Positions 27,614-37,339 of a stretch of DNA of 64,000 bases are shown here, piece after piece (within the stretch, counting starts at the first letter, position 1; each line of letters starts with the position of its first letter). The stretch covers positions 151,260-215,259 of the forward strand of contig CAVTBJ010000011.1 of assembly GCA_963732925.1 (NCBI GenBank). Direction: 5' to 3'. The DNA is from DASZRZ01 sp963732925. GTDB taxonomy: Bacteria; Acidobacteriota; Terriglobia; Terriglobales; Acidobacteriaceae. The position numbers and the translations under genes are program-made. Below the pieces are notes generated by a model. The model saw only the letters and a program-made list of their open reading frames with translations, did no database searches and was not told the origin of the DNA.

Positions 27614-28704
27614 TTATGCCGGAAGGTATGCCCCTGGGTCGTCAAAATGACTCGGCTGCCCCTTCGGCCAGGAGTACAGATGGCTGGTATCCACGATGAT
27701 CTGCCCGTCAGGAGCCAGTTCCAGATGCGCCCGGTCCATGGGCCGCGGCGCGGGTCCCTCGAAGTTGATCCCTTCGCTGTCGTATCCGCTGCCGTGGCAT
27801 GGACATTTGAATTTGTTTTCGCGGGCTTCCAGTCAGGAGTACAGCCCAGGTGGGTGCAGACCGCGTAAATCACGAACAGGCGCCCGGGCGTGCGATCCAC
27901 CCAGATGCGGTGCTTCTGTTGCCATTTCGTATCCACGCCCAACCCGTAATCGGAGGGATATCCGATTTTGAATACCGTGCTGGGTTCAAACAGGGTGCGC
28001 GGCAGGAAAAAGCGGAAGAAGGCGATCAACCACGTTACCAGAAATGCGGCTACGGCTGTCCATGCAATGCGCCGCCGCCGCTGGTCGACTTCGGTTTTGC
28101 TCGGGCCCAGGGTCGCTACCCGCCCTCGGGCTGCGGCCTGCGAGGTCCCGACAGCGGGCGTGCCTACATAGCGCACGGCCGCGCCTTCCCGGCGCAAAGG
28201 CGGAGTCTTGGGAATAGCCGGAGAAGCTGGACGCGGCTGGGGCGGCAGCGGCTGCAGGAGTTGCTGCCGCGGTGCGGGAGCGCGGCTGCCGCCGGCGCTG
28301 CCTCGCCTAGCAGGTAGGCGATATCCGCGTCGGAGAGCAGCGGCATGCTCTTCTTTTTGCGGTAGTTCTGTTCGCCGGCGATGGACGAAGAGCTCCACTT
28401 GCGTCCGCTCTTCATCAGCTCGTCGGCGAGCGCGCTGGGCGCGCCTGCCTGCTGCGACTGCTACGGCGGTTGCGGTTGCCGCCGGCGCAGTGGCGGCTCC
28501 GCCGCTGGAAGTGCCGCCGTGGCCGCGGATGCTCCGTTGCCGCCTTCCCACGGCATACGGCTGTCCTGCTTTCAGGCATTCCACGTCCTGATCGCTGAGT
28601 AACGGAAGGCCGCTGCGTTTCCGATATGCCTGCTCGGCCGCGATTACCGATGGATTCAATGCATTTCGCGGCCAGGGAGGAAGCCTGCCAAGCACGCCAG
28701 TCAT
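27614..28704 (-). CDS. Rieske iron-sulfur protein with long repeat-containing N-terminus, frameshifted
   Basis: The Rieske cluster ligands are CTHLGCTPDWKP and, after a frameshift, CPCHGSGYD. Restoring one C in the run near 27828 yields RENKFKCPCHGSGYDSEG ... and a stop at 27614-27616. The single membrane helix is AWTAVAAFLVTWLIAFFRFF. The N-terminal 200 residues are low-complexity (Ala/Pro/Gly/Arg) and contain two copies of a motif: IAAEQAYRKRSGLPLLSDQD and IAGEQNYRKKKSMPLLSDAD. The second copy lies in another frame, so two compensating shifts are probable between about 28300 and 28450. The start at ATG 28704 has AGGAG 8 bases upstream. First gene of the respiratory operon. Confidence 0.87.
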
Positions 28705-28819
28705 CGTATTGGGCTCCTGTGGTCTGCCATGGTCCTCACCCCTGAGAACGAATTTCACCCTTGGCCCGTAGCCCGTAGTCCTTGATCTTGCTGTTCACTA
28801 CATGGCCATCACCAATCCT

Positions 28820-29821
28820 TCATGAGTTCCGTTTCGCTTCGCCGGCCAGTGCCGAAGTCACCAGCTCCGCCAGAGCCCGGATGAAGGTGGCGAGTCGTTG
28901 AGTCCTGCCGCCATCTCAAAATGGCGGATCCCCAGCTTCGGCCGCCAGTTCGCGCGCTTCGTGGTCAATCTTCGCCCAGGGTTTCCACATGGTCGGAAAC
29001 AAAGGAAATCGGCACCACGCAGATATCTTCGGCAAGTTTCCTCCACGGCCAGCGACCGGAGAGTGCTGCGCAGGGAAGGCTGCAGCCATTTGCTGGCTCC
29101 TACCTTGCTCTGGTAGCACAGGCGATGCCGGTTCGGATAACCGCCGCGTTCCAGTCACCAGCGCGACCGTCTCTTCAATCTGCTGCTTGTACGGGTCGCC
29201 CTTCTCCACCACCGCCACCGGAACACTGTGGGCGCTGAAGACCAGTTCCACCGCATCCGGGTCCTGGAATCGTTCCAGTGCCTGGTTTACCCTCTCGACC
29301 ACCGCTTCCAGGTAGAGATCGTTGCTGATAGAAGTGCTCGATCTCGCGGACCTGCCGCCCGTGCGCGCGTGAAATGGCGCCGCCACTCGTTCAGGCTGCT
29401 TCCGGTGGTTGTGCGTGGAGTATTGCGGGTAAAGAGGAAGCAGCACAACAGTCTCGCAGCCGGCCCGGTTCAGGGCAGCAATCGCCTCCGCCGTAAAGGG
29501 ATGCCAATAACGCATCGCGACCAGGCAGCGTGCATCCACGCCCTGGGATTGCAGGCGTTGCTCCAGCGCCGCCGCCTGCTGCTCGGTGAACCTGCGGATG
29601 GGCGAGCCACCGCCAATCACCTGGTAGTGATGATGGACCTTCTTGGCCCGCGCGACAGAGATCAGCTTGGCCAGCGGCTTGCGCCCCAGCTTGGCGAAAG
29701 GAAAATCAATAATGTCAGGATCGCAAAACAGGTTGTAAAGAAAAGGCTCGATCGCCTCCAGCGATTCGGGCCCACCCAACTGAAATAAAACGACCCCGAC
29801 TCGACCTTGTATGAATGCCAT
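28820..29821 (-). CDS. hemH: Ferrochelatase, multiply frameshifted
   Basis: Inserts Fe2+ into protoporphyrin IX. The N-terminus from ATG 29821 (GRVGVVLFQLGGPESLEAIE), VVLLPLYPQYS, FSAHSVPVAVVEKGDPY and the C-terminal HFEMAAGLND are ferrochelatase hallmarks. Frame breaks occur near 29410, near 29330, near 29140 and near 28880. The last one turns the usual TFIRALAELV ending into another frame; the restored frame stops at 28820-28822. Total joined length about 333 residues. It supplies heme to the downstream cytochromes. Confidence 0.9.
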
Positions 29822-30309
29822 CCGACCAGGTTCCCCGTATTGGGCGGGAATCTTATTCAAAACCGCCCTCCACGTCAATTATTGTTAAAGAATTTTCGGC
29901 TGTCCCTGGATACTGTGCCGTTCTCAGACCGGAAGGTGGGGCGAACATGTATCCGGCTGGCGGAGCGGACATGTGCGTGTGAGAAAGCCCCCGGCTTCGA
30001 GCGGGAGATGGCGTCCCGAGATCTTCGCCGGCACTTCGCCTAGGGTCAAGTGGACTCGGCCAGCCAAGGGCGGCTGGGCCTCCCATTGCGTGGCGGTCCA
30101 CAGTGCCGAGCGCAGTCGCGGAAGCCAAGACGTCGCGTCTGAGCGAGGCGAAGAGGGAACGGCTGGCGACTACAAGGCGACCCATGCCGCGCAACGCAAC
30201 AGATTAGAAACTTCTTAGAAACTTCGCTTGAGAAAGGCCGCGACTCGCGGTTACCGATTTGCGATCTCAGCCGTCTAGCAAGGAGTATAGTCAGCACTGG
30301 AGGCGCGCC
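29822..30309. other. Intergenic region between divergent hemH and a secreted-protein gene
   Basis: About 490 bases with no supported gene. It contains a perfect tandem duplication of the 11-mer TTAGAAACTTC at 30204-30225, about 85 bases before the plus-strand gene, and GC-rich text around 30040-30170. No clear promoter can be read. Confidence 0.4.
30204..30225. repeat. Tandem 11-bp direct repeat
   Basis: TTAGAAACTTC occurs twice with no spacer (30204-30214 and 30215-30225). It lies in the divergent promoter region, so it could be a binding site or a chance slippage duplication. Confidence 0.7.
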
Positions 30310-30838
30310 ATGCGATACCCCTCGCTGTTCTTTGCCGTTGGCGCCCTTGCGGGACTCCTGACTCTCCCATCACGCTCATTCGCTCAACAGAAAGATCCGA
30401 GTCATCCCCCGCCTTCTGAGGCCGTGTTTGCCCGCCTAGGCTACAACAGCACATGGCCGGTTCGCAGCGGTGCAGAAGGATTCCCGCGTGTATGTGTCGT
30501 CGTCCGCCAAGACGGGGGCTACATCCTCGAACGCAAGACTACAAGAGGGATCACGGAGCTTCTAAAAGGGACGCTGCCGACCGAAAACATGGAGCGCCTG
30601 TCGGAAATGCTGAACGCTTCTGATTTCCGTCAACTCAATAGCGATCGGGGAGGCGGCGTGATCAGAGAAAGGCTCTCAGACATTTGTGGCAGAGGTTTGG
30701 CACAACAACGAAGAGCCTCAGTACCTCAAATGGGCGGACCGAGATGGCCAAATGCCGTTCCCCACTCCGATTGCAAGTATCATCACTTGGTTAGAGCAGC
30801 TTCAATCCGAAGAGCGCAGAGCCGATACAGATTGGTAG
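30310..30838 (+). CDS. Hypothetical secreted protein, frameshifted
   Basis: ATG 30310 begins a signal peptide (SLFFAVGALAGLLTLPSRSFA, cut near FAQ). The mature part reads VCVVVRQDGGYILERKT and LKGTLPTENMERLSEMLNAS, then the frame is lost near 30670. The other frame continues naturally as FVAEVWHNNEEPQYLKWADR and ends ADTDW at the TAG at 30836-30838. Joined length is about 176 residues. I do not recognise a family, though the pattern recalls small acidobacterial exported proteins. Confidence 0.7.
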
Positions 30839-30992
30839 TGAAAGTATCTGCCCGCCGACATCGAAGAGGGGGTTTCGACCATTACCTGGCACTCGCAGTT
30901 CCGGATCAAGGAAGAACATAGAGAGAAAGCAGGCTAAGCAGAAGGCGGGCTAAAGGCCCTGGCTATTTGCGGCGTGGCTGCAGCCTCGCACT

Positions 30993-31020
30993 TTCAAAAC
31001 AAGGAAGGTTTTGAAGTTTT
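30993..31020 (+). terminator. Weak terminator-like hairpin
   Basis: Arms TTCAAAAC (30993-31000) and GTTTTGAA (31008-31015) form an 8-bp stem with a 7-base loop, followed by GTTTT. It sits between convergent genes and could end the plus-strand transcript. The T-tract is short. Confidence 0.4.
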
Positions 31021-32073
31021 CAGCAGCTGACTAGCGGGCAGCGCCTTCCGTGGCATTTGCTGCCTGGCGCGCCATCTCCCTCGATGACGGCTCCGGCGAA
31101 CTCCGAGGTCCCGGCCGTCCCACCTACATCGCGCGTGCGCAACTCCTTGTGGCGATACACCTCCTCCAGCGAGCGCCTGGATGCGGTCGGCGGCGTCGTG
31201 TTCTCCCAGGTGGTGCAGCATCAGCAGCGAGGAGCGCAGCAGCGCCGTGGGATTGGCGATGTCTTTGCCGGCAATATCCGGCGCCGAGCCGTGGACGGCT
31301 TCAAACATGGCCGCGTCGGTCTCCGAAATTGGCGCCCGGCACCAGCCCCAGGCCTCCCACAAACGCCGCGCACAGATCGCTGACAATGTCGCCGTAGAGA
31401 TTCTCCATCAGCAGCATGTCGTACTGGTAGGGATTCGACACCAGTTGCATGCAGGTGTTGTCCACGATGTGCTCGCCGTAGGTGATCTCGGGATATTCCT
31501 TGGCCACATTGCGCGAGCAGCGCAGGAAGAGCCCGTCCGACAGCTTCATGATGTTGGCTTTGTGGATGGCATGGATGCGCCGGCGCTTGTACTTGCGGGC
31601 ATACTCGAAGGCCCAGCGCGCAGATCCGCGTGGAAGCCTTCTCGGTGATGATCTTCAGGCTCTCCACCACCCCGGGCACAACCTCGTGCTCGATTCCGGA
31701 ATACAGCCCCTCCGTGTTCTCGCGAATGATGATCAGGTCCACGTCCGGATAGCGCGTGGGCACATGCGGCAGATTCTTGATGGGACGGAAGCTGCAGTAA
31801 AGCTCAAACTTTTTGCGCAGGGCTACGTTGATGCTCTGGAAGCCGCCGCCGATCGGGGTGGTCACCGGACCCTTCAGCGCCACATGCGTGCGCTCCATCG
31901 ACTCGATCAGTTCCTTCGGGCATGTACTCGTGGTATTTCTCATAAGCCAGGGCCCCCGCTTCGCAGCGCTCCCACTCAATGGCCACGCCCGCAGCCTCCA
32001 GGATCCGCGCCGTCGCCTGCATCACCTCCGGCCCGATACCGTCGCCCGCGATCTGCGTAACCCTGTATGCCAT
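31020..32073 (-). CDS. Isocitrate/isopropylmalate dehydrogenase family enzyme, probably NAD-dependent isocitrate dehydrogenase, frameshifted
   Basis: A beta-decarboxylating dehydrogenase. In order, in shifting frames: VTQIAGDGIGPEVMQATARI (N-terminus from 32073), HVALKGPVTTPIGGGFQS, DLIIIRENTEGLYSGIEHEV (substrate/Mg site), HKANIMKLSDGLF, YGDIVSDLCAAFVGGLGLVP, MFEAVHGSAPDIAGKDIANP and HKELRTRDVGGTAGTSEF. Breaks fall near 31925, 31625, 31330 and 31165. The terminal stop in the last frame is at 31020-31022. Joined length is about 350 residues. The motif set fits NAD-isocitrate dehydrogenase better than LeuB, and no leu genes are adjacent, but the substrate is not certain. Confidence 0.85.
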
Positions 32074-32174
32074 TCCTGGAACCCGTTTCTCGTTTTCGGT
32101 TTCTCGTTCCCTCGCTCGTTTTTCAGTTCTGATTCCCGGCGCCAGCTAGGAGAAACGAAGAACCAGAAACTGCT

Positions 32175-32643
32175 TTACGCCTTGGCTTCCTTGGTCTTGA
32201 GCAGGTCCTTCAGTTCCGCCATGAACTCCTGCACGTCCTTGAAGTCGAGATACACGGAGGCAAATCGCACGTAGGCCACTTTGTCGAATTTGCGCAGCCG
32301 GTTCATGATCAGCTCTCCGATCTCGCTGGTCTTGCGCTCGCCGCTCGGGGGACTCGAGCACGAACTGCTCCGCTTCGTTCACCATCTGCTCCAGTTTGCC
32401 CATGGAAACAGGACGCTTCTCGCAGGCCCGCAGCAGCCCGCTCAGCACTTTCTGGCGCTCGAATTTCTCCCGCCGTCCGTCTTTCTTCACCACCATGTAC
32501 GGGATTTCGTCGATGCGCTCATAGGTGGTGAAGCGCTTGCCGCACTTCAGGCATTCGCGCCGCCGGCGGATGGAGTCGGCATCTTTGCTTTCGCGCGAGT
32601 CCACCACTTTGTCGTTTACAAAGCTGCAAAAAGGACACTTCAT
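32175..32643 (-). CDS. nrdR: Transcriptional repressor NrdR, frameshifted
   Basis: Zinc-finger/ATP-cone repressor of ribonucleotide reductase genes. The zinc ribbon reads CPFCSFVND ... CLKCGKRFTTYE, followed by the ATP-cone PYMVVKKDGRREKFERQKVL. An extra base in the C run near 32345 disrupts the end. The alternative frame gives SGERKTSEIGELIMNRLRKF, then VAYVRFASVYLDFKDVQEF and a stop at 32175-32177, the normal NrdR C-terminus. Joined length about 155 residues. Confidence 0.94.
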
Positions 32644-32881
32644 GGGAGCTCGAAGGGCGCCTCGGCATGGCCCGCGCGTTTCGCGCTGCGGACCGTACGA
32701 ACCATGGCGGAAACCTCATTGTAGCAACCAGGACCGGCAGGGCTTTTCCGCCCTGGTTGCTGGCTGCCGTTTGCGGCTGGTCGTTCCTCCTGTCCCGGCT
32801 GCCTGGTCCCGGGGGGCATCCAGAAGGCCGTGGCTGGCCCGGAAGTTTGAAGAAGTCACTCGACCCGGGGCGCCGCCGCCT

Positions 32882-34006
32882 TTAACGCCCCGCCGTGCCC
32901 GGCTTGGGATGCGGGTGCAACTCGGCCGGCTGGCGCTCGCGCTTGGCTGCTTCCGCTTCCGCCTCTGCAACCTTGCGGAAGGAAACATGCTGCCGCCGCG
33001 CCAGCAGCAGCCCCACCGGAACGCAAGCCATGAACGTAACCAGCCACAGCAGGATTCCGCAGCTTACCGCCAGCTCGCGCGGTACCTGGAACACCGCGAT
33101 CAGGACCGCGATGATGGCCAGTTGCGAACCTCCTCCTACGGCGGGAAGCTGCAGAATCGAGCCCGCCATGCTGGAAGCCACCAGGGGGAATACGTCGGAA
33201 AAGTGCATTGCGTTGGGCAGAACCCGGAGTCCCGTGGCCGGCGGCAGGGCACTCTGCGGTACCCCGGGATAGGAGTGCGCCACCGCCAGATAGCCCAGCC
33301 CGATGACCGCCCAGATGGCCAGCGACAGTCCCAGCGCCTGCAGCAACGATCCCAGATCGCGCAGGGTATGCAGTCCGTCGCCGAAGCTGCGGACTTTATG
33401 CTCCGCGGCACGGGCAAAATCGCGTGACACCGGCGCAAAAACCTTGTAGAAGCCGTTCGCCACCGTCTCGGTCCAGCGGTGAGTGAAGAACAGCGCCAGC
33501 GACAGAACCACCGTCCCTCCCAGCAGCACGTACCCGGCCTCGCGGATCTGGGCGTAATACTCCAGTTGTTTGAGGTGCGGCGATATGAGAACGTCGATGC
33601 TCAGCAGGATGGCAAAGGCCCCCAGATCGAAAATGCGCTCCAGGGTCCATACCCCAATCTGCGAGGTCATGGTCAAGCCCTCGCGGCGCGCGATCAGGTA
33701 GGGACGCACCAGTTCCCCTGCACGCCCCAGCATGGCCAGTCCGGCGAATCCAATGAAGGTGGGAGCAATCAAGTCGCGGGCGCGCACGTGCTGTATGGGG
33801 CGCAGAAACACCTTCCAGCGCACCGTTCGCAGAAAATAGGAAGAATAAGTGCAAACGGCTGCCGCAACAATCAGCAGCAGATTGATCCCCCGCGTCTGTG
33901 CCCAGAACTCGCCCCAGTCAAAGGACCGCCAGGTGCGAAACTGAACGTAAATCAGCGCGCCCAGAATCAGCGCCACGATCACGGCAATGATGGTCTGTTT
34001 CTTCAT
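32882..34006 (-). CDS. Flippase-like / lysylphosphatidylglycerol-synthase TM-region (UPF0104) membrane protein
   Basis: A 374-residue polytopic protein with about eight hydrophobic segments. LRTVRWKVFLRP near residue 62, GFAGLAMLGRAGELVRPYLI and AVGGGSQLAIIAVLIAVF match the UPF0104/LPG-synthase TM family. The ATG at 34006 gives an N-terminal helix immediately. The C-terminal 35 residues are charged. Family members are thought to move lipid-linked molecules; the substrate is unknown. Confidence 0.82.
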   Translation of the reverse strand: MKKQTIIAVIVALILGALIYVQFRTWRSFDWGEFWAQTRGINLLLIVAAAVCTYSSYFLRTVRWKVFLRPIQHVRARDLIAPTFIGFAGLAMLGRAGELVRPYLIARREGLTMTSQIGVWTLERIFDLGAFAILLSIDVLISPHLKQLEYYAQIREAGYVLLGGTVVLSLALFFTHRWTETVANGFYKVFAPVSRDFARAAEHKVRSFGDGLHTLRDLGSLLQALGLSLAIWAVIGLGYLAVAHSYPGVPQSALPPATGLRVLPNAMHFSDVFPLVASSMAGSILQLPAVGGGSQLAIIAVLIAVFQVPRELAVSCGILLWLVTFMACVPVGLLLARRQHVSFRKVAEAEAEAAKRERQPAELHPHPKPGTAGR

Positions 34007-34217
34007 CAAACTGCTATCAGAGCCTTGCTGCGCCGCTCCGGGAAAGAGTTCAGAGTGCAAGCCTGTGCCAGCGTGAGCGCAGCCTTGCCAGGCTGGTCAC
34101 ACCATCCCATAAGTCTGCTGTGGGTTCCGGAATCTGCGGGAGGGACACAACTCCCCCGGTGCGTCGGCAGGTTGGCCCGGAAACCCGAAATGGCTCACCG
34201 GAAGTTGGATGCCTCTC

Positions 34218-34967
34218 TTATTTGCTTCCACCCGCCTGCGGGATTTTCTGCCGCAACTTTTTCTTGTTGAAATCCTGAATCACGCGCCGTACGTAGGCGC
34301 GCGTCTCCGCATACGGCGGTACTCCGTTGTACTGCTCCACCCGTTCCGGCCCGGCATTGTACGCGGCCAAAGCCTTGATCAGGTTGCCCTTATAAAGGAG
34401 CAGCAGTTCCCGCAGGTAGCGCGTCCCGCCGTCCACGTTGGCCGCGGGATCCAGCGCATTCTCAACCCCCAGGCTGGAAGCCGTCTCCGGCATCAGTTGC
34501 ATCAGTCCCTGGGCGCCCTTGGGCGAAACCGCGTCCGCATGGAAGCCGCTCTCGGCGGCAATCACACTGCGAATCAGGTCTGCATCAATCCCGTGGCGGT
34601 CACTGGCCTTGCTCACCAGTTCCTGCACATCGTGTGCGCTCTCTGGACTCTGGTTCCGAGCCTTGGCCCCCGGAGCGCTTACCGGCGTGTCGTCGGGCTG
34701 CAGCTTGGCGATGCTGGAAGCGGGCACATCCACGAAGCTGTCGCCCGCCGGAGAGACATACAGGCGAACCTGAGTGCCCACCGCCTCCCGGCGGTAGTAG
34801 CGGATGGAAAAGCCGTTATCGAGAATTGCCATCCAGGCACTCTCGCTTGCAGCCGAAGACGCGGCCGGGGTCGCCGCATTGACTGGCGGCTTGGGCGCAG
34901 CATCCGCCGCCCACAAGCTGGCCGCCAGCAGCAAAATGCATCCGGGAATGGCTCTTCGCAAGGTCAA
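34218..34967 (-). CDS. Secreted lytic transglycosylase (SLT domain)
   Basis: A signal peptide (ILLLAASLWAADAA) is followed by a linker and a small beta-rich region (FSIRYYRREAVGTQVRLYVS). The SLT domain (residues about 125-240) has the catalytic Glu in VIAAESGFHADAVSPKGAQ, then GLMQLMPETA and ALAAYNAGPERVEQY. Cleaves MurNAc-GlcNAc bonds in peptidoglycan to give anhydro-muropeptides. 249 residues, intact, 24 bases before the HAD gene on the same strand. Confidence 0.93.
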   Translation of the reverse strand: MTLRRAIPGCILLLAASLWAADAAPKPPVNAATPAASSAASESAWMAILDNGFSIRYYRREAVGTQVRLYVSPAGDSFVDVPASSIAKLQPDDTPVSAPGAKARNQSPESAHDVQELVSKASDRHGIDADLIRSVIAAESGFHADAVSPKGAQGLMQLMPETASSLGVENALDPAANVDGGTRYLRELLLLYKGNLIKALAAYNAGPERVEQYNGVPPYAETRAYVRRVIQDFNKKKLRQKIPQAGGSK

Positions 34968-34991
34968 ACCGGGCAGTCCTGCGGAGGTGAA

Positions 34992-35831
34992 TTAAGACCC
35001 AAGTACCTGCTCCACGGCCACCGCCACACCGCTCTGGTCATTGCCCAGGGTGACGGCCCAGCCGTTCCGTTTCAGTTCCGGACAGGCATTGCCCATAATA
35101 AAGGGAACTCCGGCGAACTCAAGCATTTCCACGTCGTTATAGTTATCCCCGATGGCCATGACCTGGTTACGCGGGTAACCCCGGTGGCGGGCCCAGCGGG
35201 CCACCGCATGTCCTTTGGAACAGCCCGCGTTCAGGATGTCCACAATCGACAAATTGCGCGCTGGGTACTCCGTCTTGAGCACCGTTACCTGATCCTCCAT
35301 GCCGGCCCCGGCCAGCGCCACTTGGGCTTCCGCCATCCGCTCCACCGTCCCGCAGAACATCACCTGCACCGGATCCGTAACCAGCGCCTGCTCCAGCGGG
35401 ACCACGTGCTCGATGAAGGCGGCATTCTTTTCCATCCAGCGGGCAATCGCCAGGTTGAGCTCGTCGGCGCGTTCAATCACCAGCGCGCCTTTGCTTTCCC
35501 GGTCGAAGGTCAGGACGGTGTTTCCGCGAAAGGCATCCATCCGGGCGATCAGCCTGCGGGCTGTCCCGGCGGGCATCAGGTCGCGATGGAAGAACTCGCC
35601 CGCCGCCGACCGGGTCACCGCCCCGTTGGAGCTGATCAGCCACAGGTCGAAGCCCAGGGCCTGCGCAATCGGCAGCGCGAAAGCGTGCCGCCTGCCCGTG
35701 ACCAGAACGATCTCCACGCCCGCTTCCCGCGCCCTGCGCAAGGCACGCAGATTGGCCGCGCTGATCCGCGTCTGGGGGTCCAGCAGAGTGCCATCTATGT
35801 CGATGGCAATGAGGCGAACGGAGGGCTTCAC
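34992..35831 (-). CDS. HAD-superfamily Cof-type sugar phosphatase
   Basis: HAD motif I IAIDIDGTLLD at the N-terminus, motif II VLVTGRRH, a C2 cap, and motif IV GDNYNDVEML. About 279 residues when started at GTG 35831, just before the conserved strand; the open frame extends upstream to 35957 but that part is not family-like. Cof-type enzymes dephosphorylate sugar phosphates or FMN/PLP-like substrates. Confidence 0.88.
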   Translation of the reverse strand: MKPSVRLIAIDIDGTLLDPQTRISAANLRALRRAREAGVEIVLVTGRRHAFALPIAQALGFDLWLISSNGAVTRSAAGEFFHRDLMPAGTARRLIARMDAFRGNTVLTFDRESKGALVIERADELNLAIARWMEKNAAFIEHVVPLEQALVTDPVQVMFCGTVERMAEAQVALAGAGMEDQVTVLKTEYPARNLSIVDILNAGCSKGHAVARWARHRGYPRNQVMAIGDNYNDVEMLEFAGVPFIMGNACPELKRNGWAVTLGNDQSGVAVAVEQVLGS

Positions 35832-35992
35832 TGACCCGATTCTAGCAGCTTGCCAAGCGTGTGAAACCCTGCTCAACTCGAAACTGAAACTTACAAACCA
35901 ATGCCCTACGACCATCGCTTCGTGCCCTTCCGGATACGCCCGCATTTCCGGGAACAAGGTGGTCCTGGGAGCTGGCTTAAGATATCCGTCGC

Positions 35993-36460
35993 ATGCACGA
36001 AGCGGCGCAACCGTACACGCTGTTCGCCTGGGTCATCCTGTTTCCCGCCTTCATGGTGGCCGTGTGGCTCTTCGCCACCACCATGACCAGCTATCTGGGA
36101 GGCTGGCACGCGCTCTCCCTGCGCTACCAGGCCAATGGCATCTTTGGCGGGCAGAAGTGGAACTACCAGAGCGGCCAGATGCGCGCCTTCACCAACTACA
36201 ACGGCTGCCTGACCGTAGGGGCCAGCCCTGCGGGACTCTACCTCCGTCCCTTTGCGCTGTTTCGCTTCCAGCACCCTGCGCTGTTCATTCCCTGGCACGA
36301 AATCCGGGTGGAAAGAAAGCGCTACTTGTTCCGGGAAATGACCGCCTTGTACCTGTCTTCGGAGTATTCCATTCCCCTCCGCATCAGCAATCGCCTGGCC
36401 GAAAAAATCCAGAAGGCGGCCGGAGACCAGTGGCCGGCGGAAATGGCATGGAGCTCGTGA
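35993..36460 (+). CDS. Hypothetical single-span membrane protein
   Basis: A 155-residue protein with one N-terminal membrane helix (FAWVILFPAFMVAVWLFATT) and a soluble part rich in aromatic and basic residues (FGGQKWNYQSGQMR, FIPWHEIRVERKRYLF). The layout suggests a small PH-like or beta-rich domain. No family recognised. It lies divergently from the HAD gene. Confidence 0.65.
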   Translation: MHEAAQPYTLFAWVILFPAFMVAVWLFATTMTSYLGGWHALSLRYQANGIFGGQKWNYQSGQMRAFTNYNGCLTVGASPAGLYLRPFALFRFQHPALFIPWHEIRVERKRYLFREMTALYLSSEYSIPLRISNRLAEKIQKAAGDQWPAEMAWSS

Positions 36461-36487
36461 GTAGGAGTTGTCTCCTGTGGCCCAAAT

Positions 36488-37048
36488 CTAGACCCTTAGG
36501 GAGCCGCGGAACGCCCGGGCGGCATAGTAGGATTCTGCGCCGTTGTGATACACGAAAACCGTGTCGTAGCGGCGATCACAAAAGAGCGCGCCACCGAGTT
36601 TTCTGATATCAGAAGGTGTTTTCACCCAGCTCGACGTTTTGGTGTCAAACTTTCCAAGCTTCTGCAACTCTCGATATTGTTCTTCCGTCAAAAGCTCAAT
36701 GCCCATGGCGGCGGCCATATTCATAGCGCTATTTTCTGGTTTATGTTCTTTCCTTGCCTCCAGCGCTTCGCGGTCGTAACAGAAACTTCTGCGGCCCTTA
36801 GGACTCTCCGCTGAACAATCATAAAAAATGTATTCGCCCGTCTTTTTATCGTGACCCACAACGTCCGGTTCGCCGCCAGTTCTTTCCATTTCATTGAGTG
36901 ACCACAGTTTTTCAGCATTGGCTTCCAGCTTCGCTTGCACTCGAGCCCATTCCAGATCTTTATGGCGGTTCATGTTCTTCTCAAAGCGAGCTTTCAACGC
37001 TCGGAGAAGTTCTTCGCGTTGTGCTTTGGAGAGGGCTACTTTGGACAT
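36488..37048 (-). CDS. DUF4256 domain-containing protein
   Basis: The 186-residue protein matches DUF4256: LEWARVQAKLEANAEKLWSL near the N-terminus, GEPDVVGHDKKTGEYIFYDC, ESPKGRRSFCYDREAL, MGIELLTEEQYRELQ, and the C-terminal CDRRYDTVFVYHNGAESYY. Function unknown. Start at ATG 37048, avoiding two upstream in-frame Met codons. Confidence 0.85.
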   Translation of the reverse strand: MSKVALSKAQREELLRALKARFEKNMNRHKDLEWARVQAKLEANAEKLWSLNEMERTGGEPDVVGHDKKTGEYIFYDCSAESPKGRRSFCYDREALEARKEHKPENSAMNMAAAMGIELLTEEQYRELQKLGKFDTKTSSWVKTPSDIRKLGGALFCDRRYDTVFVYHNGAESYYAARAFRGSLRV

Positions 37049-37130
37049 AGTTCTCATCTTAATCAAGGTTGTAGGTCAGTCTCGGAAGGGATAAATTCCG
37101 TCGCTACAGCGGCATTGCCGGGGCAGATGG

Positions 37131-37190
37131 GCAGGCATTGATGCCTGTGCTTCATCAGCGCGCGAGGCGCGAAGGCTTTAGCCCCTGCGG
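37131..37190. repeat. REP-like palindromic repeat copy
   Basis: A palindrome GCAGGCATTGATGCCTGTGC (37131-37150) is followed 20 bases later by GAAGGCTTTAGCCCCTGCGG (37171-37190). The same two-part structure appears at 39449-39507 and 39657-39713. It occupies the gap between the DUF4256 gene and the sugar dehydrogenase; a related GCCAGGTTTTGGCTTGATGG palindrome follows at about 37215. Confidence 0.7.
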
Positions 37191-37339
37191 TACTTGGTTC
37201 ACCAGAGATTTACGATCCTCCCCGTGAAGCCAGGTTTTGGCTTGATGGGGAGGATCGTCGGGACAGCACTTTTCACGGATCAGTTCCAACTCTCGCGCCA
37301 GTTCAGGTTCCTTCCGAACTCGGCCAGGAATGGTTTCTC

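Noticed and set aside
31020..32073. leuB (3-isopropylmalate dehydrogenase)
   Set aside because: The RENTEGLYSGIEHEV region and C-terminal VGGTAGTSEF fit NAD-isocitrate dehydrogenases better and no leucine genes are adjacent, although motif reading alone cannot fully exclude it.
32175..32643. nrdR as a genuine pseudogene
   Set aside because: The second frame continues the exact family sequence to a normal stop; nrdR decay is unlikely while many other genes show the same kind of one-base break.
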